Below, in pieces: positions 41,251 through 51,972 of a DNA stretch of 64,000 bases. The stretch lies in contig JASKMD010000008.1 of assembly GCA_030144725.1 (NCBI GenBank), forward strand, positions 8,716,787 through 8,780,786, written 5' to 3'. How positions within the stretch are numbered: the stretch's first letter is position 1; each line of letters begins with the position of its first letter. The notes under the pieces are model-generated. The model ran no database searches. It had not been told where the DNA came from and saw only the letters and a list, made by a program, of their open reading frames with translations. The stretch comes from Haematococcus lacustris (Eukaryota > Chlorophyta > Chlorophyceae > Chlamydomonadales > Haematococcaceae). The position numbers and the translations under genes were made by a program.

Positions 41251-44200
41251 ATGAATAGCTTGGGCCCGGTGGAGCTGTTAGTGAAGGGGCTGCGGCGAAA
41301 TCTGAAACGTAAAAACTGCCCGCTATATGTGGACTGTCCGCTGAGTGCTTACAAGGCTTTCTGTGGACTGCACACGTGTCAGACAACCTTCCCCACGTAC
41401 GTCATGCACGTTTGCCTGCACGCAGGGCCCTTTACACAGACCCACACCCTAGCCTGCCATGCTTGCACAGGTTTGGACCAAAGGCCTGGAAGTATGAACT
41501 GCGTGAGCACATCTACCATTATCATGCAACTGAGATGCAGCTGCTGGACAGGCTGAGCTATGCTTTGGAGCAGGATGCATGTGATATCTTCAACCGCTTG
41601 CCATTGTCAGAGCAGCGGTTCCTCCTTCCCCTAGAAGACCTAGAAGATTCAGAGGAACAGCACCTCACTCATCAGCAGCAACAGCCCAGGGCGGCAGCAA
41701 CCAGCCCTCTACTCGATGCTACTAAGCCAGAGCACGGTGCTGCTGGCTCGGTGGCTCCACCAATGCCTACTCTTTCTGCTTTGCCCCAATCTGCTGCACC
41801 CCAGCCTAACACCTCTGACAAGCAGCCTGACACGCAGCCAGAAAAGCAGCCAGACAAGCAGCCTGACAACCAGCCTGACACCCAATCAACACAGCAGCCT
41901 GACACGCAGCCAGACACGCAGCCTGACAAGCAGCCCGACACGCAGCCTGACATGCAGTCAACGAAGCAGCCAGAACTGCAGCCATTGGCAGTGCTGGCCT
42001 GCCCCTTTGCCTGCGGCAAGGACGTCCTGGTGAGTGCCAAGTGCTATTACTCACCTGAGGGACTTTTGTGAAGGACGCCTTGGTCTGCCCACCTTCCTTG
42101 GTGATGCCTGTCTGGAAACAAAACACCCCTCCTCCTTTGTCTGGCCTGCCAGCCCCCTCGTCCCTCACTAGGACCTCCATCTGAGCCGGACCGCAAGGGA
42201 CAACTAGGGACCACTAGCGAGACCACTTAAATGGTGTTAAGATGCTGTGTGGAGTATACCCAATGCACATGGACATGGTGCATGAGTGCCTACCACCTAC
42301 ACTGTTGCCTAACCGCAAGGGCTTTAGTCTAGAGTTGGCATGACCTGCATGCACTGATGTAAGCTGATGACAGCTCAAGAAGGGGCACACTACTGTGCCA
42401 CAGCAGGAGGCTGCTGCTCATTGGCCAGGGGTGGCTTGTCTCGCACCCGCTTGTAGCCCAGGCCTGGGTACACCTTGCCCTTTCGCTGGCAGAGCTGCCT
42501 GGTCTGGCCAGTAGCACAGCTCCAGTGGGCGCCACCTGCTCTCCCAATGCGCTGCATGTTCAGCGCTTCATTACAGTCCCTGTCCAGCCACCTGCCTGGC
42601 TGTGGTCCTGGCTTGGCCTTGGCAGCCTTGCCTTGGGCCTTACCTTTGCCCTTGGTGGGCTGGGTAGGCTCAGATGCCTGTTCAGCCTTGGTGCGCTTAC
42701 TGCGCTTAGCTGGCGGGGGAGTGCTGGGCCCAGGCTCTGAGGCTGCTGGCTGTTAAGCTTCCTGGCTGCTGTATGGGGGCTGTGGGGGCTTGCGTGGTGC
42801 CACTATCAGGCACCACATCATGCCCCGCACTGGCTGGTCACGCTGCTGGCTCCAGGCTGGACGCAGCAAGCGGTGTTCCACTTGCCCTGCTGGGGGCTTC
42901 GTGTTTTTTAGGCCTGGTGGGCTTGCTGCGCTCCAGCTCCTCCTCACAGGGCTGCTGGCCATTCACTCCTGAGCCAGCTGGTTGCTGGGATCCTCAAAGA
43001 TGTATGGCCACTGGACAAGCTGGATGCAGCAGGCGGTGGGGCACCTGCTCTGCAGCAGGCTGGAGTTTACAGCCTGCAAGCCTGACCCTGCGTTTGTTTA
43101 GCCTGTTCTCACATGGCTGCTCATCCACTAGCACCACCCTGCCCCGCCGCTGGTCTGTGCCCCTGGGTCTGCACACCACTGGGTCAGCACCCCAACCTCC
43201 CCTGTGGTGGTGCTAGTGTTGCAAACTGCCCATTGCCATACAACTTTGGATGGGGCGTGCATAGCGCACACACATGCTGACACAGGCATAGACAAACTCA
43301 TTCCCTGGAACGGCCTGGCCCTGCTGCTGGGTTAGGTGAGGAGGGCTTGGGAGGGGGTGTGCACAATGTACACACATGCTGACATCGTCTGTCTCCACCA
43401 TCCTAGCAAACTTACCCCCCTGCATAGCCACGGCTGCTTGCACATTTCACCAGGAAGCTGCAACTGCAGCAGCAACAGCTTTGCCACCAGCAGTAGCTTC
43501 TGGCATTGCCATGAACACTGAGGATTCCGCACCGGGAGCAGGCGTCTGTAGCACCAGGCAGGTACAGGCTCATGAGTGGATGGGTGGGTGGCAGCGACCA
43601 TACCATTGACATCTCTACTACTAACCGATATAGTTTTCATGTGCTTTATATTAATACTTATATTTATACTCTTATATATAAAAGAGTATGTATCCCTGAA
43701 GGACTGCTTTTACCTGTGTCCACACTGACCCCTTCACCTGCTGCAGGACTTCACCGGCCACCTCCTGGTGCACCATCTGCCAGAGGCGCAGTGTCTCGCT
43801 GCGGTGCTTGACAGCCTGGCCTTCGGTGCAAGCAGGCTGGACTGCTGCCCCTGGGCGGACTTTGCCCCTGAGCCCTGCAGGTAGGTCTCTCTGGGACCCG
43901 CCCGCACCAGCTGCTTCAGGTTGCCATATGGGCATAGCGGCAGATGGAAGGTAGGGAGCACTGTCAGGCATTGGAGGTGTGCCATGCTGCTGCACGGCCC
44001 CAGGCCCCTACTTTAGCACACCCACCCACCCAGTTGGCCAGCACAATGCAGACAGGCCCTGCCCTACCTGCACAGCCCTGCCAGTCCTCATCATCCCTAG
44101 GCAGTGAGGATCAGTACAACATAGCTAATTCAGCATAGACAAGATTTTGGCTATGAGTAATCTCACTCAGCTACAACTACTCAACTGCAGTGAGGGTCAC

Positions 44201-47200
44201 AGCAGGGCATGTAGGCGGGCCTGTGCCGCTGCAGGCAGGCCAGGCCTAAGGATGGGGACTGGTGGAGCCATGTGCAGCAAGCGCACCTGGCCGACGCCCT
44301 CGCTACCACCATGCACCTCCTCATGTGAGTCAAGTGAGCAAGTGTGCCATTACCCTGGCCATCTGCTGACTTGCTACAATCGTAAGGGAGGGCCTAGGCA
44401 ATACTGGGCTCACAGCCAGCAGCAGTGCCGGTCCAGGGTATGAGAAATTAAAAAAATGGGGGATGGCATGCCAGCACATTCCCCTACTCTAATGGGCAGG
44501 GGAAGTGTTATCGGTTGTCCAAACTGGGTAACTGCGACCTACAGCCAGTACCAATACCTGATTCACTACCCCAACCCGCTTGCGAAGGACAGGAAACCTA
44601 TGTTGGCATGAAACACATGCTCTGATGTAAGCAACAGCTTCAGCATTGCCTAGTGCACACATGCTACTGTGCTACAGGCTGCTGGGCTTGGGCCTTGGGG
44701 GCTCGGTCTCGCAGCTTCTTGAAGCCCAATGCTGGGTACTCCTTGCCCTAGGCAGGAAGTCTTCCTCGGTGTGGCCACCTGCACAGCTCCAGTGGGCGCC
44801 ACTTGCTCTCCCCTGCCCGCTGAAGATTGAGGGCTGCGTTTCAGTCCCTGTCCACCCATTTGCCCAACGTCACCAGGGGTGGCCTGGGCCAGCCAAGGGC
44901 ACCACATGAGGCCCCGCACTGGCACCTCAAAGCGCTTGCTCCAGGCTGACCGCAACAAGCGGTTCTGCACCTGACCCGGCTTGGGCTTCCAGTCCTCAGG
45001 CCTGGTGGGCTTGCTGCTGTCCAGCTCCTCCTCACAGGGCTGGGGGCTGTTCATGACTGAACTGACCCTGCTGGTGCGGAACTCATCCACTGTCACCACC
45101 CTGCCAGGCACCCTGTCGGTTGGCTTGCCACTGTTGGCCCCCTCCACCACCTTGCGGCAGGCCTGAAGCACAGCCTTGACCCCCCACCCACCCCGGGTGC
45201 CAATGCCTGCGTTGCCAAAGAACATCACCAGCTGCTTGCGGGCCCCCCACTCCTGCTGGGACACGCTGGCTGCTTCCTCCTCTAACTGCATGGCACACAA
45301 GGCACACAATGCAGATGACATCCTTGGCAGAACTGGGGACGTGGGCACCTAGCAGGTCACATGTGGGGCAGTCATCAGCCTCTGGTCCTGCCCCTCCCCC
45401 CCTACCCTTAGCACTCCCACCTTCTTGAAGTAGCGCTCCAGAACCTATGTATCAACTCTCACGACTCTCACTCTCGCAACTTACATTGGCAACAGTTACA
45501 TTGACAACAGTTACATTACAGGTTACAAGCACACCCCATGCACGGCCCTGGTATCTATCGTGATGAAGTGTGCACCTGTTCCTGCCATGGGGGTTAGGAT
45601 GAAGGGTGGTTGGCAGGATGGCACCCGAGGACCCTTGCCCTTGCCCTTGCCTTCGCCTTTGGGTGGGGGTGCTGGGGGGTTGGGGTCCTGCCACTCCTCA
45701 AGGCACCGGTTGACGTAGATGGCGTACAGGATCCGCCGGTGCAGCGGCAGCTGGGTGATGGCCGGCGGCGCATCAGGGTCCTCTGGCTCCTCTGAGTCTG
45801 CTGGGTCTCCAGGGGTTGCTGCCTCCAGCACACCGGTCAGCACATGCCGGTGGAAGGCCATGCGCTCTTGCCACTCGGGGCTCTCTAACGGGGCGCCACG
45901 CAGCTCGGAGCTGCTAGAGTTGAGGCCGTACTGGCACGCCACACGCACGAACCGCTTGGACACCTCGAGGTTGATGCCATACTTTGAGCGGGCTGCCTTG
46001 GCCCATAGCTTGACATAACGCTCTGCAGCGCAACGCGTGAGCACAACATGGATCATGTATCATGCGACATACATCATGAGCCCACACATGAGGAATAACA
46101 AGCCTATCCACTCTATCCACTCTCACGACTCTCACTCGCGACTTACATTGGCAATAGTTACATTGACAACATTCATCCCCGACCTCACTCAGCAGCAGCA
46201 ACAGCCCACTCAAAGCTACTAAGCCAGAGCACGGTGCTGTTGGCTCGGTGGCGAATGGTTGGCGGGGGAGTGCTGGACCCAACCTCTGAGGCTGCTGCTT
46301 GTGCCGGGATGGCATGCCAGCAGGGGCTGAGAGCAGTGAACACCCAACCAAGCCATTGGCAGCTAGTGTACACCACCTCCCTCTTTAGCCCAGTGGGCAA
46401 CAAGTACCACACAAAGGCAGAATCAGGTCCCCTCGCTATTTAACGGCTTGTTGTGGCTGTGGTGGTTAAGCGTGTGGTGGTTAACAGGGGTTTGGCAATA
46501 GTGTAGGTGGAAGGCGCCCATGCCATATGGTAGCTGTTTCTCACACTGGTTGCGTCGTTGCAGGCCGGTTCCTATGCCTAATGTTGCGTTGGAATATGTT
46601 GCGTTGGAATAGCGAACTTACATGGGAACTCCACACAGACAACACACCGTTTTGTAGTGTTCTCTAGTGGTCCACGCCAATGAAGGCCCTAGTGAGGGCC
46701 AAGGTGCCATTCTTCTGCCACAGTGGCCTGTTACCTAACTTGCTAGGCAACTCCCTAGTAGTCCATGCACAGACAATCCTTAATAGTCCACGCCAATGTG
46801 AGCCTAGTGAGGGCCAAGGTGCTGGACAGATGAGTAAAGGTGCTGGACAGATGAGTGGTGACAGGTGCAGAACTCAGTCACTGGCCGGCTGCGCCATTTG
46901 TTCAACGCTCGCTGGCACATCAGCCATGTAGACATGATGGTAGCGGTTGATGGTTGCGGTTGCAGACGTGCAAAAGCCACCACTGGAACAACCTTGGCTA
47001 CTCGCATCAAGTCTGCCTGGGCCCCCTTGACAGCCAGCAGGCGTTGCCCATTGGTCGAGTGTGAAGCGTTCAACAACATGCAAGCAAGCCTAGTGGCTCA
47101 CTTGGTGAGTGTGACAGAACATTAAATATCGCACTGCAATTTTATGTTATATTCAGGATCCGCAAAGATTAAATGTCAATAACTTGTAACATGAAAAAGG

Positions 47201-50200
47201 AATAGCAACATTACTAATGCAGATCATATGAAAAGTCTGAATGTATAGGAAAACGTTAACTACCGTACTGTTATTCTTTATTTAAGACTTACAAATGTGT
47301 GATTGTCAAGAACATGGATCACAAATGGTTTGGTTTGGCCGTCACAAATGCTATGCTAGTGAGATGCTTTTAAGAATTGCTGTCATCCAGCAACATCAAC
47401 AATGCAGATCATATGCATTGCAATCAGCAGTGCAACTTAAATAGATAAGTCCCCCATGCGCCAGTTAGGTACTCCATGTGAAGGCCTGCCCCACGTGTGC
47501 AGATGCGGCACATGCGGCCTTGCTACCCTAACCCCAGTGGCCTGCCCAGCCTGCTGCTCCGCGTCCCAAGCACAGCCCTGGCTGCCCAGGCTGCCTCTGA
47601 CGCTGCTGCCCAGCCACTGCCCAGCCAGCTGCAGCTGCAGGCTCCCCGCCCACCCCCTACACCTGTTGACTTGCCCCTGGCCTGCCCCCTCTGCCCACAT
47701 GGCCCAGCTCGCCCAGCGCAAGGCGTGGCCGCTGCCATCATGGTGACGCATGAGAGGGAGGTGGTGGAGCAGGCAGCGGCACTGGCGCAGCTGTTGTGGG
47801 TGCGGCAGCAGTCAGGGCAGTCACTGTCTCCTGTGGCAGCTCTGAACCCCAAGCCTGTTGGGTCCCCCAAGGCTGGGGGAGTTGCACCAAGTCAGCCCAA
47901 CAGCCGGGCATTGGCCGCCCACCTGATCGCCTACCACCCTCACCTCCTGCTGCTAGCGGCTGCGTTGGCCAAGGGCATAGCGCTGCACCGCCGTGATGGC
48001 ACAGGGCCAGAGCCAGCTCATGCTTGCTGCCATGGCTGCGGGTTGCTGCTGCCCTGCAGCTCATCAGCAGCGGCAGCCCACCTCATGCAAGCGCATGCAG
48101 CTCAGGTCCAACAGCTGTACTTTGCTCTGGGGTCGATCACCTCCCTGGCTGCCCTTTCGGCATCAGGTGGTGAGGCAGCAGCAGGTCAGAGGGTGGGAGG
48201 GGGCTGCGTGTGTCCCTTGCATTGCGGGCGTTGGCTAGCGGACGATGGGCTAAGCGCCTTGCTGCACATGGCGACGGCCCATACGCGCTACGTGTGGAAG
48301 ATGGCAGAGTTGGCGCTGCAGCGGGCAGGTAGCGATGGCGCAATGAGCCCCCGCAGGTTGGTGGATCTACCTCGCGTCGTTCCCGGTGCCATGCCTCATG
48401 CCGCAGCGACCCCTTCTCCGGTCCTGGCTCAAGACTTTCTCGCCATGGTTCACCTGAAAGTGCCGGCGCCCCCGAGTCCTCCCCGCATCCCTGCACCACG
48501 CGGCGTCACTGGGACGGGGCGCGCGGCGCGACAGGTTGATGACCGACTGGCCTTGAACGGCGCCTCGCCCCCATCAGCAGAGAAGCAACACCGACAGAAG
48601 GTACACCCACCCAAACAACATGCCCTCGCAGGCGGGCAGGAGGTGCACCCGGCCGTGCAACAGCTACAGCCACCTCTAGAAGAAGATGTGCCTGTTGCGC
48701 CTGGAATGAGCAGGGAGGTGGAGCTGGCAGCACCTCCCTCATTGGCCCAGCGGGCAAGAAGTCCACCCGCCTACCGCCCTCCCGTTGCCCCCGCCTCAGC
48801 AGCAGCAGTCCGCTCCCCCCGCAGCCAGGGAGGTCCCACTGCCTCCCCAACCCCCAAGGTGCAGCTAGTGGCACCCTTCTCTGCACCCCACTCAGGTGCA
48901 GCCGGCACCACCGCTGAACCTGTAGCGCGGGAGCAGAGGGCCCAGGGGTACGGGGAACCCTCACAAGTCTGGACCCCAACCGCCCCCAACTGCCAACCAC
49001 CCTCCGGTCACCCTGGTCTCCCTGAGGATGTGGTTCTGATGGGCACCGTGGAGGCGCTCACCCTGCCCACCCTGCCGCCTGAGGCCCTGCACGCGGTGGT
49101 ACCCTCAGCTACCACCCTGGACCCAGTTGCTGGCCTCACGGCTGGCCCAACCTCCCCATCCCTCCCCCTCCCCTCAGGGACACCCCTCGCCCCCCACTCA
49201 CCTCAGGGCCCAATGCTGCCTTCCTCAGCCGCCAGCCTGTCACAGACACCCAGCTGGTCTGCCCCCTCACCATCACATACCGCCCTGCCCCACCCCCTCC
49301 CTGGGATCGCACTCGCTGAAACACAGCCCCAACAGCCCCTGACCACCCCACCATCCCCGCTCCACCCTCAGCCCCAGCAGCCCCCGCCTGCCGCTGCATG
49401 TGCCCTCACGCAATCAGACCCATCTCACATCACCCAGCCGCCTGCCGTGCAGTCCTCACGCCCTCCCTCACCTGTACCCGCCCCCTTGCCGCCACAGCCC
49501 TCAGCCCCCTTGCCACCACCTCCCTCATCGGCCCAGGGGGCAACAAGTACCACGAACATGCTGTATCAGGACCCCTCACTAGGGGGTGTCCCTGTGGGGT
49601 CCCCCTTAACTGAACCAGCCCCACAAGGGCCTCCTCCCACCCACCCCTCCCCACGCCATCAGCCAGCATCCCCCCTGCAACCTCCTACCTCACCTGCGCC
49701 TCCCACCCCTCCCCCGGACTTGGCCACAGTCCTCCCCTGTGCCACTTCCCCAGCCTCCGCCTCTGCCCCCTCCACCTCCCCTTCTCCACCTCCCTTGGCC
49801 CACCCAGACACCCCCTCCCCTGCGCCTGCTGCCCCTGCCACCGCCCTCCCTGCCACCGCTGGCGTGGTGGAGGACCGCATGGCACCCCATCAGCTCCTGC
49901 TCAGTGCACTGGGCGCTGGGTCCACCCACACTCTGGCACAGCCAGCACCACTGCAGCCAGCAAGCCCGGCTCAAGCCACCTTCACAGCTTCCCAAGCAGC
50001 CAGCTCCACGCTCCCATTGCCTGGACCCCCACACCACCCACCTACCGCCCTCCCATTGCCCACCCCCCAGCAGCAGCAGTCCACTCCCCCAGCAGCCAGG
50101 GAGGGCCCACTGCCTCCCAAGCCATCAGGAACTGTGCATGCAGTGCAGCTGCCCAGCAGCTCCTCCTCAGGGGCGGAGGATGGGGATGTGGTGTTGCTAG

Positions 50201-50856
50201 GCACTGTGGGGATGGTGGCCATGCCCACCCTGCCTGCAGAACTGCTAAGCTTGGTCTCTACGCCAGCACCTCCCTCAGGCAAGACAGGGGCAGAGGTCGC
50301 TGCACCAGCCCCTGCTGCAGTAGCAGCCTCAGAGCCACCGCCTGGCGCTGCTGCTGCAGGACCTCCGCAACAGGGGCCAACAGCAGCGCAGGGCAGGGTG
50401 CGGGAGACTGCAGGGCCAGAGGCTCCCTCTCCACCCACACACCCTGTTGGATCGAGACCCCCTACCAGCCCCACCAACCCTGCCAGCCCTGTCAGTGAGA
50501 CCAGCCCTGCCAGCTCCACCAGCCCCACAAGCCCTGCCAGCCCACTGCACGGTACCACGCAAGACCACCCAACATCTGAACGACAACAGCCACCATCAAC
50601 CCAGCAGGCAGCGGGTGACCACGCTCCTGGCGCTGCCTCAGGTGCTCACCCACATGCGCCTACAGGCAAGGCTGCTGCTGCGACCCAGGAGAGTGTGGAA
50701 GCTGCTAAGGGAGCGAGCAGCGCTCCAGTGGCGAGCACTGTAGTGGGGCTGAGGGGTGGCGCAGGGGCTGCGGCAGGCGCAGGATTGGCGGCTGGGGTAG
50801 GAGCGGGGGCTGGGGCAGCAGGGCCCGGGAGCAGCCCAGGCAAACCTAGGTACTAG
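41251..50856 (+). CDS. C2H2-type zinc-finger protein, Pro-rich, about 1,415 aa
   Basis: Five exons join in phase: 41251-41396, 41471-42029, 43747-43880, 44235-44324 and 47538-50856. The joins recreate zinc fingers across introns. Finger 1 is CGLHTC-QTTF...LREHIYHYH (exons 1/2). Finger 2 is CPFACGKDVLDFTGHLLVHH (2/3). Finger 3 is CPWADFAPEPC...SHVQQAH (3/4). In the last exon come CPLCPHG...VTHE, CHGCGLLLPC...HLMQAH and CPLHCGRW...HMATAH. Between fingers 1 and 2 is a (DT/DK)QP repeat; after the fingers come about 750 Pro/Ala/Ser-rich residues. Two half-similar motifs, VVLMGTVEALTLPTLP and VVLLGTVGMVAMPTLP, stand 380 residues apart. Likely a nuclear nucleic-acid-binding protein (inference from fingers). 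Introns 2 and 4 contain antisense Fanzor copies F3 and F4. An acidic reading frame continues beyond the TAG to 50949. Confidence 0.65.
41819..41985 (+). repeat. 12-bp coding minisatellite (CAGCCTGACAC/AG)
   Basis: About 14 imperfect 12-bp units inside exon 2 of the zinc-finger gene, coding for DKQP, DTQP and DMQS-type tetrapeptides. The same DNA motif occurs as a few units at 5318-5350, upstream in the window. Confidence 0.85.
42073..43215 (-). pseudogene. Fanzor-like nuclease copy F3, antisense in zinc-finger intron 2
   Basis: The block 42073-42995 is a near-exact duplicate of F2, including the TAA at SSQEA and the RuvC-III text GRWLDRDCNEALNMQRI. One C fewer at about 42543 shifts the frame right after RIG. 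A second Fanzor piece follows at 43010-43215: RGTDQRRGRVVLVDE, the RuvC-II Glu, then directly QPCENRL. This has lost the HRTSRVSS stretch. The two pieces overlap in family coordinates, so this is a composite of two insertions or a rearranged copy. The hairpin lies at 42263-42283. Confidence 0.7.
44640..46060 (-). pseudogene. Fanzor-like nuclease copy F4, most complete, antisense in zinc-finger intron 4
   Basis: The N-terminal exon-like ORF 46056-45523 (VRVACQYGLNSSSSELRGAP, HRRILYAIYVNRCLEEW, FILTPMAGTGAHFITID) resembles the helical and OB-like N-terminal part of Fanzors. VLERYFKKV follows at about 45445. After a probable intron, 45348-44650 gives FFGNAGIGTRGGWGVKAV, then RVVTVDEFRTSRVSSVMNS (RuvC-II Glu) and VRGLMWCPW. 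Then a 1-nt frameshift leads into KWVDRD, where the family Cys is replaced by TGA at about 44843. The RuvC-I block is absent, so there is an internal deletion between 45523 and 45430. The zinc-ribbon cysteines are mostly missing, as in the other copies. Not functional as read. Confidence 0.65.
45455..45520. repeat. Direct repeat flanking F4 N-terminal exon, copy 1
   Basis: About 65 bp (CTCTCACGACTCTCACTC ... TTACATTGACAACAGTTAC) repeated at 46112-46172. The two copies bracket the N-terminal Fanzor exon at 45523-46056. Confidence 0.75.
46112..46172. repeat. Direct repeat flanking F4 N-terminal exon, copy 2
   Basis: Partner of 45455-45520, in the same orientation and about 90 percent identical by eye. 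Confidence 0.75.
46188..46560. repeat. Mosaic of gene and Fanzor fragments
   Basis: 46188-46250 repeats part of zinc-finger exon 2 (TACTAAGCCAGAGCACGGTG, also at about 41720). 46255-46300 repeats Fanzor linker text. 46370-46435 matches the repeat also found at 36645, 49510 and 58615. 46495-46540 is an inverted piece of the Fanzor 3' tail. It is intronic in the zinc-finger gene. Confidence 0.6.
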
Positions 50857-50949
50857 CAGGATGCAGTGCTGTCGGACTCCGACACGGAGGAGCTCATGAG
50901 TGTCGAGACGGACTCAAACTCAGGCAGCGAGTATAGCGAAAAGTTTTGA
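50857..50949 (+). other. Acidic frame after the zinc-finger stop codon
   Basis: After TAC-TAG the same frame stays open for 30 codons. It reads a charged tail (QDAVLSDSDTEELMSVETDS ... SEYSEKF) and ends in TGA at 50947-50949. It looks like genuine protein sequence. The TAG may be read through, removed by splicing not recognised here, or a null allele. Confidence 0.45.
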
Positions 50950-51972
50950 GTGCATTGCACATGCACGTGCATCACACGGCCAGCTGCCATGCGACCCCCA
51001 GGTTAAGGACCGGGTGCATGCCGAGAAAGATATGATGGGTACGGCCATGCAGTTGCAGTCGCAAGCTTAGATTCCTCCTTTGGCGGCTGCTGCTCCAGGG
51101 GTTAGCCTTGCATTCGGATGTACACCGGCCCTTCGTCGGTATTAACTTGTTTGTGGTGGCTTGCTGTGGCATGCTCGACAACGTAGTGATTCAGGCATCC
51201 TAAGCAATGGCATAGGGCCACCTGGAGGTGTACGTTTTGTTTTGGTTTCTGCAGTGCCCGTTGTTGTTTTTGGTTCACGAGGTTAAGTGTTTGCATCAAC
51301 ACTGGGTGGCATGCGCTCCTGCAGTGTAGGCGGCAGTGACCTCCTAGAGACGGCTGGGCGAGGGAGCAGCTTGATGGACTTGCAAGTCGCAAGCTTTGGA
51401 TTCTCCATAAAACATGTGGTCACGAGACTTGCGTTCGGTTGTAGGCCAGAGGTCTGGATAGCCTCAGGGGTAAATGCCTTGGCGGTGTAGTCTAGCAACA
51501 GCTGGGCGGCCCTTAGGCTGAGACAGTGGCTACTGATGCAGCACCTCCATCATGAGCCCATCATACTGCACCAACCATGCATTGCATCCCCTTGAGGGTT
51601 ACAAACGAAGAACATGAGGAGTCTTGGCGCAACCTGAGATCTGAGGGATGCCGTATGTCCACCTACCCACCTGCTCTATAGATGTAAACTCCCACTACCA
51701 CCACCGGGCATGATCGCTGTCAGACATTGCCTGCCTGCCTTGTGCACTACAACTCGCTCTACGGCACAGCGACCGATCATTGGGGGTGGCATAAGATCAC
51801 CTTATAAGTACATACAGGATCAAGCCGACTGAGCCTCATGCAGCCAGAGCTGAGCAGCAGGCATACATACATACAGAGGCACACATCCCACATCATGCTG
51901 CTCGCTGCTGCTGTGGCCCTTCACAACAGCCTCGGCCTGGGCCCCTCACACTAACCTTGGTACATCATGCCG
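50950..51972. other. Intergenic; convergent 3' ends
   Basis: Lies between the zinc-finger gene and the aminotransferase gene, which converge here. Short ORFs (for example 51102-51392 minus) show no domain. A TGTAA stands at about 51680 on the plus strand, 730 bp from the zinc-finger end. Confidence 0.4.

Noticed and set aside
51102..51498. Minus-strand ORFs behind the zinc-finger gene
   Set aside because: Short, no domain, no splice partners; convergent intergenic sequence.
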